Source: Acidaminococcus fermentans_A
GTDB lineage: Bacteria; Bacillota; Negativicutes; Acidaminococcales; Acidaminococcaceae
NCBI RefSeq assembly: GCF_052216985.1
Contig: NZ_JBQOUY010000002.1
Span: 62,001-126,000 of the forward strand
Length of the DNA: 64,000 nucleotides
Reading direction: 5' to 3'
A program made the translations under genes and the position numbers. Below, one piece after another: positions 8,645-16,626 of the stretch. Below the pieces are notes generated by a model that saw only the letters and a list, made by a program, of their open reading frames with translations, ran no database searches and had not been told where the DNA came from. Each line of letters starts with the position of its first letter. Positions within the stretch are counted from its first letter, which is position 1.

Positions 8645-9805
8645 ATGAGTAAAATTGAGATAAAAATAAAACCTAATGTTCTTCAGTGGCTGGTAAAATT
8701 AATAGATGTTGAAGCCTTGAATCAGTCTCTTCAGGAACTTTTAAAAAAATGGATTCACGGACAAAAAGTTCCTACCCTTAACCAGATTGAGAAGGTCAGT
8801 AAAGCGACAGGCATACCTTTTGGGTATTTTTTCTTACAGGAACCTCTCCAGGAAGATCTTTCGTTACTAGAATACAGAACTGTGAATAGTCGTGAGGTAA
8901 TACAAGCAAGTCGCAATTTAATCAATACAATTCAGTATGCAGAAGCCGTTCAAGGATGGATGCATGATTTCTTTAAAAATCAAGAAACTGAAAAGCTTGG
9001 ATTTATTGGAAAATACAAATCTCTGCACGATAAGGAACAATTTGCTGCTGCAGCAAGTGCTTTACTTGATTTAGATCGTGACTGGATTGAAAAAGAAAAA
9101 GATGAACGTAAAATCTTCAATTATTATAGAGATAAAATCAGCAGGCTTGGAATAATCGTTCTGACAAGCGGAATTGTTGGTAATAATACTAAAAAAGTGC
9201 TTGATGTTGATGAATTCAGAGCGTTTTCTTTGATAGATCCTTTAGCTCCTCTTATCTTTATAAATGCAAATGACAGTTATCATGGACGGATATTCTCTTT
9301 GGTACACGAATTTATACATATTTTGCTTGGAGAGAATAGCTTGTTTAATGATTATCAAAAAGGAAAAACACAACATAAGAAAGAACAAGTCTGTAATGCA
9401 GTTGCTGCTGAAATATTAGTTCCATTATATCAATTAAAAAAATTATGGAATTCTCAACTGGACAGCGATACATTACTTGAAACTCTAGCAACAACCTTTC
9501 ATGTAAGTAAGATTGTTATAGCAAGACGTGCCCTTGATGCTGGATATATAACAAAGGCAAAATACCAATCCATTGCGGTATTAGTATCTCACCAATGGAA
9601 AGAAAAATCTAAAGAAATAAAGAAACATTCTGGAGGGAGTTATTATCGGACTATATTCAATAGGATAGATCACCGTTTTTTAGCATGCCTGTCTGAGAGT
9701 GTGAAGAATGGGAGCACTCAGTATACAGAGGCCTTTAGGCTTACCCATACAAACAGAAAAACTTTCCAGGCTCTTCTGGATAAGATGGGAGGTCAGACTG
9801 CATGA
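8645..9805 (+). CDS. XRE-HTH plus ImmA/IrrE metallopeptidase, likely antitoxin partner
   Basis: About 386 residues. The N-terminus (residues 10-75) is an XRE-like helix-turn-helix ending in the typical IPFGYFFLQEP segment. The second half is an ImmA/IrrE zinc peptidase domain with HEFIHILLGE (HExxH) and a downstream glutamate in CNAVAAEILVP. ATG 8645 is chosen because GGGAGG lies just upstream; the in-frame ATG at 8588 has none. It overlaps the DUF4411 gene by ATGA (9802-9805). Such pairs are commonly seen as type II toxin-antitoxin-like modules; here the peptidase/HTH protein would be the controller. AT-rich, probably acquired. Confidence 0.85.
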   Translation: MSKIEIKIKPNVLQWLVKLIDVEALNQSLQELLKKWIHGQKVPTLNQIEKVSKATGIPFGYFFLQEPLQEDLSLLEYRTVNSREVIQASRNLINTIQYAEAVQGWMHDFFKNQETEKLGFIGKYKSLHDKEQFAAAASALLDLDRDWIEKEKDERKIFNYYRDKISRLGIIVLTSGIVGNNTKKVLDVDEFRAFSLIDPLAPLIFINANDSYHGRIFSLVHEFIHILLGENSLFNDYQKGKTQHKKEQVCNAVAAEILVPLYQLKKLWNSQLDSDTLLETLATTFHVSKIVIARRALDAGYITKAKYQSIAVLVSHQWKEKSKEIKKHSGGSYYRTIFNRIDHRFLACLSESVKNGSTQYTEAFRLTHTNRKTFQALLDKMGGQTA

Positions 9806-10317
9806 GTTTCACGAAATTTGTTATTGATTCCAATATACTAATGAATTCCAAAAACTCCTATTATGCGTTTGACCTTCTGCCTCAATTTTGGGATATTTTA
9901 AGACAACACATTTTAGATGGAAATATTTTAGTTATAGATAAAGTATTGCAAGAAATTTTAGTTGGAGAAGATGAGCTGACAAGATGGATAAAAACAATAC
10001 CGTCAGATGTGATTTATTCAACTCGTTCAGGTAATGTCATAAAGGGATATCAAAAAGTAATTAATAGGGTCGCCTCTTCTGGATATTATAAAACTTTAGC
10101 TGTTGCAGAATGGTCACAAGAGAAAATTGCCGATCCATGGATCATTGCGGTTGCCAGCCTTGAGAAGGCAACAATTGTTACCTCTGAGAATAGAATTTCA
10201 AACTTAAAAGATGGAATCCCCAAGAAAAACGCAAAAATTCCGGATATTGCGGATGAATTCAATATACAGACTATTGACTTATTTCAGATGATGAGAGAGC
10301 TCCATTTTAAGCTGTAG
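9802..10317 (+). CDS. DUF4411 PIN-like ribonuclease, candidate toxin
   Basis: 171-residue PIN-fold protein. Acidic positions expected for a PIN active site are visible in FVIDSNILMN (Asp near residue 8), the EILVGEDEL region, and ADPWIIAVASLEKATIVTSE, the hallmark block of DUF4411. PIN toxins of the VapC group cleave RNA. The gene overlaps the HTH-ImmA/IrrE gene by four bases, so the two are co-translated. RNA cleavage and toxicity are inferred from the family, not shown. Confidence 0.8.
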   Translation: MSFTKFVIDSNILMNSKNSYYAFDLLPQFWDILRQHILDGNILVIDKVLQEILVGEDELTRWIKTIPSDVIYSTRSGNVIKGYQKVINRVASSGYYKTLAVAEWSQEKIADPWIIAVASLEKATIVTSENRISNLKDGIPKKNAKIPDIADEFNIQTIDLFQMMRELHFKL

Positions 10318-10359
10318 TAATTTTGTTCCCAGCTTTCATCACTTTTTGTCCTCAAAATA

Positions 10360-10368
10360 TGCTACAAT
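10360..10368 (+). promoter_or_regulatory. Extended -10 promoter for galU
   Basis: TGCTACAAT, an extended -10 element 50 bases before the galU ATG. There is no strong -35. The same TGCTACAAT core precedes hgdH, the cupin gene and the amino-acid permease in this window. Confidence 0.6.
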
Positions 10369-10418
10369 AAACAAAGCAAATGACATCACACTAAAATTTG
10401 CCCAAAAGGAGCGCCCTC

Positions 10419-11295
10419 ATGCAAAAAGTACGTAAGGCTGTGATCCCGGCTGCTGGGTTTGGGACCCCGGTTCCTGCCGGAGACCAAGGCCATGCCTAAA
10501 GAAATGCTGCCTCTGGTGGACAAACCCACCATCCAGTATATTGTGGAAGAGATCCTGGACAGCGGGATCGAGGAGATCTTGATCATTTCCGGCCATGCCA
10601 AGCGGGCCATCGAGGATCATTTCGATTCTTCTCCGGAACTGGAGCAGCATCTGCTGAAACAGGGGAAGCTGGAGCAGCTGAAGCAGATCCGGAAGATCTC
10701 GGATGTGAAGATCCACTATACCCGCCAGGCGTACCAGCGGGGGCTGGGGGATGCCATCCTCTGTGCCAAGGATTTCATCGATGGGGAGCCTTTCGGGGTG
10801 ATCCTGGGGGATGATGTGGTCTATACGGGGACGGAGGAACCGGCTCTGAAGCAGTTGATGGACCAGTATGACAGGACCGGGGGAACGGTGATCGGCTGCC
10901 AGGTGGTGGCACCGGAAAAGGTGTCGGCTTATGGAATCATCGACGGGAAGCCTACCGGGGATGGGAACCTGCTCTATGTGGAAGATATGGTGGAGAAGCC
11001 GAAGATCAGCGAGGCGCCCAGCCGGTTTGCGGCTCTGGGGCGGTACGTGATCACGCCGGAGGTGTTCGATATCCTGGAGGAAACCCGGCCGGGAAAAGGC
11101 GGGGAGATCCAGCTGACCGATGCTCTGCGGGTGATGGCTCACCAGGGCAATGTATATGCCTACAATTTCCAGGGGAAGCGGTATGATACCGGGGACAAGC
11201 TGGGATATCTGAAGGCGGTGGTGGAATTCGCCCTGCGGAGAGATGACCTGGGCCCGGCGTTCCGGGAGTATTTGAAGAAGCTGGGTAAAGAATAA
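10419..11295 (+). pseudogene. galU: galU, UTP-glucose-1-phosphate uridylyltransferase, frameshifted
   Basis: GalU makes UDP-glucose from UTP and glucose-1-phosphate for surface glycans. ATG 10419 follows AGGAG (10407-10411) and begins MQKVRKAVIPAAGFGT. A run of four C (10465-10468), where three are expected, then shifts the frame and gives a stop at about 10498. Removing one C restores RFLPETKAMPKEMLPLVDKP and the rest of an intact GalU to 11295. A single-base insertion in a homopolymer could be a sequencing error, a real inactivation, or slippage-based variation. The gene lies between two AT-rich insertions. Confidence 0.85.
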
Positions 11296-11305
11296 TATAA
11301 AAAAG

Positions 11306-11341
11306 GATTTAAACGATTAATTTGTTTAAATCTTTTTTTTT
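11306..11341 (+). terminator. Rho-independent terminator after galU
   Basis: GATTTAAAC (11306-11314) pairs with GTTTAAATC (11324-11332), followed by nine T. The stem is AT-rich, unlike the GC-rich terminators elsewhere, so it may belong to the incoming island. Confidence 0.8.
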
Positions 11342-11374
11342 GATATACTTGTGTAGTGAGAGGAGGAGTGTCAA

Positions 11375-12556
11375 ATGAAACTATTAAAAATAGAGTTTGA
11401 AAATCTCCCAGTTTTTAAAGATAAATGTTTTAGCATTGACTTTTTAGCAACAGATCGAGTAATGGAAGATGAAGAGTTATTTTGTATCAACAAAGTATTC
11501 TATACAGAGAAAGTAATGGCATTCATTGGAATGAATGCAACCGGAAAGACGACTATATTACGATTGATTAATTTGGCTGCAAAAGTTGTTATCGGAAATA
11601 AAGATTTGAATAGTATGGGATTGTTCCATGATGACATGATTCAAGATGGGACGATTATGAATGTAATATTTTATCATAATGACAAATATTATCAGTTAAA
11701 ATCCACTATAGGAGTAAGAGATAAGCATGGAGTCTTAGATGGTACACAGGAATACTATTATCGTGAGGAAATATTGCGTTCTAAATTGAAATCCTCTGTT
11801 ACCAGTAAAAAAAGCACCTTTGTCTTTAATGAACAGGATAAAAGCATTAAAACTTTAGAAAGAACAAAACTGAACAGTGATATAAAAGCGGCTCTTAAAG
11901 ATGATACGAGCATAGTTATTCTAGCTACACGGGACAATGATAGTTCTGTCTTAGATTTATTGGCGACTAACTATTTAAATTACAGCCCAATGCAAGGACA
12001 AACGCCTGTTGAGGTGTTAAATGTATTTGATGATAATATTGAATATTTGACAACAGTAAAAAACAAACAGGATTCCACACCTCATTGGATGTTAAAATTT
12101 AAAAATCGAGATAAAGTATATGACATTGATTTTGGTATCGAATTAAATCGGTTGATTTCTGCAGGTACTATAAAAGGTCATGCTCTTTTAGGCAATGCAA
12201 TTGCGACTCTTCATTTCGGTGGCTACCTTATTGTGGATGAGTTGGAAAATCATTTTAATAAGGAACTAGTCCATTTTATCATCAAAATTTTTACTTCTAA
12301 CGAAACGAATCCGCATGGTGCATGTTTAATTTTTTCTACACATTATGCAGAAATATTGGATTTTATCCATAGAAAAGATAATGTTTATATTACACGAAAA
12401 AGAGAAGGATTATTAAGTGTAAGTAAATATTCTGATGAAGTTAAACGAAATGATGTTAAAAAGAGTGAGATGATTATCTCCAATTCTTTACAAGGGACTG
12501 CTCCCCAATATGAAAACATACATGCACTATGGGAGGTCATATGCAAAGCCGTTTAA
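11375..12556 (+). CDS. AAA15-type ATPase, candidate anti-phage defence component
   Basis: 393 residues. Walker A is FIGMNATGKTTILRLINLA near residues 50-68. Walker B is YLIVDELENHFNKEL near residue 290, with FSTHYAEIL as the following switch histidine region. This is the ABC-like ATPase arrangement of the RloA/OLD/AbiL group. AGGAGG precedes ATG 11375, and an extended -10 (TGATATACT, 11341-11349) sits right after the galU terminator. It overlaps a small TOPRIM-like gene. ATPase plus TOPRIM pairs occur in known defence systems (OLD, PARIS, AbiL-like), but I cannot assign this one to a named system. Confidence 0.75.
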   Translation: MKLLKIEFENLPVFKDKCFSIDFLATDRVMEDEELFCINKVFYTEKVMAFIGMNATGKTTILRLINLAAKVVIGNKDLNSMGLFHDDMIQDGTIMNVIFYHNDKYYQLKSTIGVRDKHGVLDGTQEYYYREEILRSKLKSSVTSKKSTFVFNEQDKSIKTLERTKLNSDIKAALKDDTSIVILATRDNDSSVLDLLATNYLNYSPMQGQTPVEVLNVFDDNIEYLTTVKNKQDSTPHWMLKFKNRDKVYDIDFGIELNRLISAGTIKGHALLGNAIATLHFGGYLIVDELENHFNKELVHFIIKIFTSNETNPHGACLIFSTHYAEILDFIHRKDNVYITRKREGLLSVSKYSDEVKRNDVKKSEMIISNSLQGTAPQYENIHALWEVICKAV

Positions 12557-13093
12557 TGGATCTACATGAAGAACTAAAAGATAAATATATTATTTGCTCG
12601 TGTGAAGGAAAAGCTGAACAAGCAATTATTGATTTACTTTTGGATGCAGATGCTTTGATTTTCAAAAGGGTTGATTTGGTAGGGAAAAAATGTACTATGA
12701 TTCGATCTGCTTCAAGAATTGAAGAAGAGTATCTGCATACTGCTTACAATCGTCCAGTTGTTATTTTGAGAATTCTTGATCGAGAAAAAGAAAAGTTTAA
12801 TTTAAGGCCTTTATTATAGAAAGCAATATGCAGTATTCAGTATCTGTACCAAACCTGAGATAGAAATCCTTCATATTATACATGAGGGAAAATGGACTGA
12901 ATATAAAAAACAAAATAAATTAAAACCCAGTGAGTACTTTCAAAAACTGCATGGAGGGGAATTAACAAAATCAGAAAATTTCATAAAAAATTATTACGAT
13001 TCCGTAGATGATTTAATTGCGGCCATTCATGAATATCATAGGATATCTGCATATAAAGACATTTATGATTTGAGTAATTTGCTGAAAGAATAA
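12541..13093 (+). pseudogene. Small TOPRIM-like partner of the ATPase, frameshifted
   Basis: ATG 12541 follows GGGAGG. The first frame reads YIICSCEGKAEQAIIDLL, an EGxxE motif like TOPRIM nucleases of the OLD group, then VVILRILDREKEKF, a possible DxE metal motif. It stops at 12817-12819. A +1 shift between about 12803 and 12817 opens a second frame (12806-13093) that continues as YYRKQYAVFSICTKPEIEIL and ends at LSNLLKE. Together they give about 183 residues. One extra base, or programmed +1 shifting at UUA-AGG-C, would explain this; decay is the simpler reading. Family assignment is tentative. Confidence 0.6.
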
Positions 13094-13109
13094 AATTTAA
13101 AAGGGATGG

Positions 13110-13205
13110 AGAATCTGGTGGAAAAGCCCAAGCTCAGCGAGGCGCCCAGCCGGTTTGCGGCTTTGGGGCGGTATGTGATCACGCCGGAAGTGTTCGGGAT
13201 CCTTC
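13110..13205 (+). pseudogene. galU internal fragment, diverged duplicate
   Basis: The bases translate to ENLVEKPKLSEAPSRFAALG and on to YVITPEVFGIL, matching galU residues encoded at about 10982-11077. By eye about 84 of 96 bases agree, so it is not a recent copy of the neighbouring galU but a piece of another allele or paralogue. It lies 16 bases after the TOPRIM-like gene and marks the right edge of the AT-rich insertion. Confidence 0.75.
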
Positions 13206-13311
13206 CTCCTCTTCCTTATTCTTCTTTTTTATGATATGATGGAGTTGTCTGAAAAGAATGTTGAACAGAAGGTTGACCAACAAGTGTTTTTTTCTGCGAG
13301 GAGGCTTATTC

Positions 13312-13686
13312 ATGGAACAAAAATTCTACAAATGTGCTCATTGTGGTAAGATCATTGCTGTTGTCAAGGAAACCGGGGTGCCGGTGATGTGCTGCGGGCA
13401 GAAGATGGATGAACTGGTGCCCAACACCACGGATGCTGCCCAGGAGAAACATGTGCCGGTGATCGAAGTTTCTGGCAATATCGTAACGGTGACCGTTGGT
13501 TCCGTGCTCCATCCTATGCAGCCGGAACATTACATTGAATGGATCTCCCTGCACACCAAAGAGGGGAACCAGAGAAAGGAACTGAAGCCGGGGGATGCTC
13601 CTAAGGCTGTGTTCGCCCTGGTGGATGGGGATGAAGTGGAATCCGCCTATGCCTACTGCAACCTCCACGGGCTGTGGAAGAAGTAA
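13312..13686 (+). CDS. dfx: Desulfoferrodoxin, class I superoxide reductase
   Basis: Reduces superoxide to hydrogen peroxide without forming oxygen, an oxygen-defence enzyme of anaerobes. 124 residues. The desulforedoxin iron site is complete: Cys8, Cys11, Cys27, Cys28. The catalytic iron ligands are also present: His47 (in EKHVPV), His67 and His73 (HPMQPEHYIEW), Cys116 and His119 (CNLHGLW), plus Glu45 beside His47. GAGGAGG just upstream supports ATG 13312 rather than the in-frame ATG at 13258. It appears to be a single-gene unit ending at a strong terminator. Confidence 0.93.
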   Translation: MEQKFYKCAHCGKIIAVVKETGVPVMCCGQKMDELVPNTTDAAQEKHVPVIEVSGNIVTVTVGSVLHPMQPEHYIEWISLHTKEGNQRKELKPGDAPKAVFALVDGDEVESAYAYCNLHGLWKK

Positions 13687-13696
13687 GAACGAGACT

Positions 13697-13717
13697 GTCA
13701 ATGGCCAATGGCCGTTA
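13697..13717. repeat. Heptamer tandem array (three units) after dfx
   Basis: GTCAATG GCCAATG GCCGTTA: period-7 repetition 10 bases after the dfx stop and upstream of its terminator. Member of a family of short heptamer arrays found at gene ends in this window. Confidence 0.55.
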
Positions 13718-13758
13718 GAGGCGGGCCTGGCTGGTTTTGGAATGAAATAAAACATGAA

Positions 13759-13815
13759 AGGCTGTGGGGCCATTTGCTGCAGATTGTCTGCAGGGGATGG
13801 CTCCACAGCTTTTTT
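13759..13815 (+). terminator. Terminator after dfx
   Basis: AGGCTGTGGGGCCAT pairs imperfectly with ATGGCTCCACAGCT (ending 13810), with an inner CTGCAG...CTGCAG hairpin and a run of six T. The two-part stem is unusually long. Confidence 0.75.
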
Positions 13816-13856
13816 ACAAACAATTCCATTTATTTGTATACAAAATACGAAAAACA

Positions 13857-13885
13857 TTGGAATTTTCCTTATTCCATGCTACAAT
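13857..13885 (+). promoter_or_regulatory. hgdH promoter
   Basis: TTGGAA (13857-13862), 17-base spacer, TACAAT (13880-13885) with an extended TG at 13877-13878. It lies about 80 bases upstream of the hgdH start. Confidence 0.7.
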
Positions 13886-13964
13886 GTATTCAATGGGCAA
13901 TTCTGGAGGGGCTCCGGCTTGCCCAAATTGTGTGTGTCCAATTTCATAATAGGAGGGTATTAGA

Positions 13965-14960
13965 ATGAAAGTTTTGTGTTATGGTGTACGAGACGTGGAA
14001 GTGCCCATTTTTGAGGCCTGTAACAAAAACTTCGGCTACGACCTGAAACTCGTTCCCGATTATTTAAATACGAAAGAATCTGCTGAAATGGCCAAAGGGT
14101 TCGATGCCGTGCTGCTGCGGGGCAACTGCTTTGCCAACAAACAGAATCTGGATATCTATAAAGAACTGGGCGTGAAATACGTCCTGACCCGGACTGCCGG
14201 CACGGACCATATCGATATTGCTTATGCCAAGGAACTGGGCTTCCCCATGGCTTTCGTCCCCCGGTATTCCCCCAATGCCATTGCAGAAATGGCTGTGACC
14301 CAGGCCATGATGCTGCTGCGTCATACGGCTTATTCCACTTCCCGCACCGCTAAGAAGAATTTCGCAGTGGATTCCGTCATGTTCTCCAAAGAAATCCGCA
14401 ACTGTATCGTAGGTGTGGTGGGCCTGGGCCGGATCGGCCGCGTGGCTGCACAGATCTTCCATGGCATGGGCGCTACGGTCATCGGGCAGGATGTGTTCCA
14501 GATCAAAGGGATCGAAGACTACTGCACCCAGGTGGAACTGGATGAAGTCCTGGCTAAATCCGATATCGTCACCATCCATGCTCCCTATATCAAAGAAAAC
14601 GGCGCTGTGGTCACCCGTGATTTCCTGAAGAAGATGAAAGACGGCGCCATCCTGATCAACTGCGCCCGGGGCCAGCTGGTGGATACGGAAGCGGTCATCG
14701 AAGCCGTGGAAAGAGGCAAACTGGATGGCTACGGCTGCGACGTGCTGGACGGCGAAGCTGAAATCTTTGGGAAGGATCTGGAAGGCCAGAAACTGGAAAA
14801 CCCGCTGTTCGAAAAGCTGGTGGCCCTGTACCCCAAAGTCCTGATCACTCCCCATCTGGGTTCCAACACCGACGAAGCCGTCAAGAATATGGTGGAGATT
14901 TCCTTCGAAAACCTGAAAGATCTGGCTGAAAACAAAGATTGCCCGAACAAAATCAAATAA
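13965..14960 (+). CDS. hgdH: (R)-2-hydroxyglutarate dehydrogenase
   Basis: NAD-dependent reduction of 2-oxoglutarate to (R)-2-hydroxyglutarate, an early step of glutamate fermentation by the hydroxyglutarate pathway. 331 residues of the D-2-hydroxyacid dehydrogenase family. Visible motifs are VGVVGLGRIGRVAAQIFHGM (NAD-binding GxGxxG near residue 150), NCARGQLVDTEAV with the catalytic Arg, and TPHLGSNTDEAV with the catalytic His. From memory it is nearly the same as the Acidaminococcus fermentans enzyme, the main basis for naming the genus. AGGAGGG precedes ATG 13965. Single-gene unit with its own promoter and terminator. D-lactate dehydrogenase is the alternative by family. Confidence 0.92.
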   Translation: MKVLCYGVRDVEVPIFEACNKNFGYDLKLVPDYLNTKESAEMAKGFDAVLLRGNCFANKQNLDIYKELGVKYVLTRTAGTDHIDIAYAKELGFPMAFVPRYSPNAIAEMAVTQAMMLLRHTAYSTSRTAKKNFAVDSVMFSKEIRNCIVGVVGLGRIGRVAAQIFHGMGATVIGQDVFQIKGIEDYCTQVELDEVLAKSDIVTIHAPYIKENGAVVTRDFLKKMKDGAILINCARGQLVDTEAVIEAVERGKLDGYGCDVLDGEAEIFGKDLEGQKLENPLFEKLVALYPKVLITPHLGSNTDEAVKNMVEISFENLKDLAENKDCPNKIK

Positions 14961-14976
14961 TTGAGCGTATTCTCTA

Positions 14977-15005
14977 GGGTGCTGCAGCCGATGCAGCACC
15001 CTTTT
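14977..15005 (+). terminator. Terminator after hgdH
   Basis: Perfect 10-bp stem GGGTGCTGCA / TGCAGCACCC with a 5-base loop and TTTT. Confidence 0.9.
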
Positions 15006-15007
15006 CG

Positions 15008-15016
15008 TGTTATAAT
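15008..15016 (+). promoter_or_regulatory. Extended -10 for pap
   Basis: TGTTATAAT directly after the hgdH terminator T-run, 36 bases before the ATG of the polyphosphate phosphotransferase. Confidence 0.65.
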
Positions 15017-15052
15017 AAGGTATCACAGGCAAGTGGGAAAGAAGGCAGCCAT

Positions 15053-16525
15053 ATGCTGGATAAGATCGATCTGAAAACGAAGATTTCCAAAGAAAGATAC
15101 ACGGAACTCATGGGGGAAGAAGAGAACCGTCTGGGCTTCCTCCAGCGTTCCATCCGGGATGCCAAGATCCCGGTGGTCATCCTATTCGAAGGGTTCCGGG
15201 CGTCCTGGCGCAGCGAACTGATCAACAAGGTGATCCACGCCCTGGACCCTCGGGGCTTCCGGGTGTTTTCCGCTTCCAAGACTACGGAGAAAGAAAAGGA
15301 GAGCCCGTTTTTCCTCCAGTTCTGGAAGGAGCTGCCTCCGGCTGGGCAGATTTGCATCCATCATCGGGCCTGGTATTTCCTGCGGAATGAACATGCGGTG
15401 GGGGACCCGGATGAAGCCTCGGAATGGTACGATGTGAAATTCGATGAGATCAATGCCTTTGAACGGGAGCTGGTCCAGGGAGGCTGCGTCCTGATCAAGA
15501 TCTTTACCCATATTTCCAAGAAGAAACAGAAGGAGAACATGGAAAAGGGCCAGGAGACCATGGGCAGCCGGTGGGAGAAGCTGGCCCCCGGCGGCATCGA
15601 GGGAATCGATTACAATGCCTACCGGAAGGTCTACGAAGACATGCTGGCGGCCACCAATACGGATCTGGCACCCTGGCACATCGTCCCTATGGAAGACAAG
15701 CGGACTGGCACCGAGGCCGTCTTCCGGGTGCTGATCACGGCCCTGGAAGAAGCCCTGAAGGACCGGCAGCGGCCAGTTGATCCGGAAAAAGGGCCGGCCA
15801 AGGACCTTTCCATCCCCGATATCCTCGGCCGCTACACCCCTTGGCAGCCTATGGAACAGGACGAATACGACAAGAAGCTGAAGAAATACCAGAAACGGCT
15901 GGGCGAGCTCCAGTATGAACTGGCCAAACGGAAAATCAGCACGGTGGTGGCTTTCGAGGGCCAGGATGCCGGAGGCAAGGGGGGCGCCATCAAGCGGCTG
16001 TCAGAAGCCTTCGACCCCCTGGGGTATCGGGTGAACCCGGTGAGCGCCCCCAATGAATGGGAAAAGCAGTTCCATTATCTCTGGCGGTTCTGGACCCGTC
16101 TCCCGGAACCGGGGGAAATCGCCATCTTCGACCGGACCTGGTACGGCCGGGTGCTGGTGGAACGGGTGGAAGGCTTTGCCAAGATCAGCGAATGGCGTCG
16201 GGCCTACGAAGAAATCAACGATATGGAAGCCCAGTGGGTGAAGCAGGGCATCATCGTCCAGAAATTCTGGATGCAGATCGATCCGGAGGAACAGCTGAAA
16301 CGGTTCCAGGCCCGAGAGAATGACCCCAACAAGACCTGGAAGATCACGGCGGAAGACTGGCGGAACCGGGACAAATGGGATGCCTATGTGGAGGCGGAGA
16401 ACGAGATGCTCTACCGGACGGATACCCGGGAGGCCCCCTGGACGGTGGTGGAAGCCAACAATAAATTATACGCCCGGCTGAAGGTGCTGGAGACTATGAT
16501 CCGGCGGATGGAAGCGGTGTTATAA
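15053..16525 (+). CDS. pap: Polyphosphate:AMP phosphotransferase (two-domain PPK2)
   Basis: Makes ADP from AMP using polyphosphate. 490 residues, a tandem of two PPK2 domains as in PAP enzymes. The C-terminal domain has an intact Walker A (AFEGQDAGGKGGAIKRLSEA, near residue 302) and Walker B/lid (IAIFDRTWYGRVLVERVEGF). The matching N-terminal segments are degenerate (LFEGFRASWRSELI and ICIHHRAWYFLRNEHAVG), so catalysis likely lies in the second half. It is a single gene between the hgdH terminator and the pgeF promoter. Confidence 0.9.
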   Translation: MLDKIDLKTKISKERYTELMGEEENRLGFLQRSIRDAKIPVVILFEGFRASWRSELINKVIHALDPRGFRVFSASKTTEKEKESPFFLQFWKELPPAGQICIHHRAWYFLRNEHAVGDPDEASEWYDVKFDEINAFERELVQGGCVLIKIFTHISKKKQKENMEKGQETMGSRWEKLAPGGIEGIDYNAYRKVYEDMLAATNTDLAPWHIVPMEDKRTGTEAVFRVLITALEEALKDRQRPVDPEKGPAKDLSIPDILGRYTPWQPMEQDEYDKKLKKYQKRLGELQYELAKRKISTVVAFEGQDAGGKGGAIKRLSEAFDPLGYRVNPVSAPNEWEKQFHYLWRFWTRLPEPGEIAIFDRTWYGRVLVERVEGFAKISEWRRAYEEINDMEAQWVKQGIIVQKFWMQIDPEEQLKRFQARENDPNKTWKITAEDWRNRDKWDAYVEAENEMLYRTDTREAPWTVVEANNKLYARLKVLETMIRRMEAVL

Positions 16526-16527
16526 CG

Positions 16528-16556
16528 TTTACAAAACGGTAAAAAAACAGTACAAT
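16528..16556 (+). promoter_or_regulatory. Promoter of the pgeF-yggS-sepF-proC-ylmH operon
   Basis: TTTACA (16528-16533), 17-base spacer, TACAAT (16551-16556), starting three bases after the pap stop codon. Confidence 0.65.
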
Positions 16557-16626
16557 GAAGATTGCTGGAATGTTTTTTCAGGTGCGGCCTGACCAGCAGA
16601 AAATAAGATGAAACGAGGTGGGGAAC

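Noticed and set aside
12802..12808. UUA-AGG-C as a programmed +1 frameshift site like Ty1 CUU-AGG-C
   Set aside because: The first codon differs, so tRNA slippage would not pair well; ordinary frameshift decay is simpler. Kept only as a remote option.
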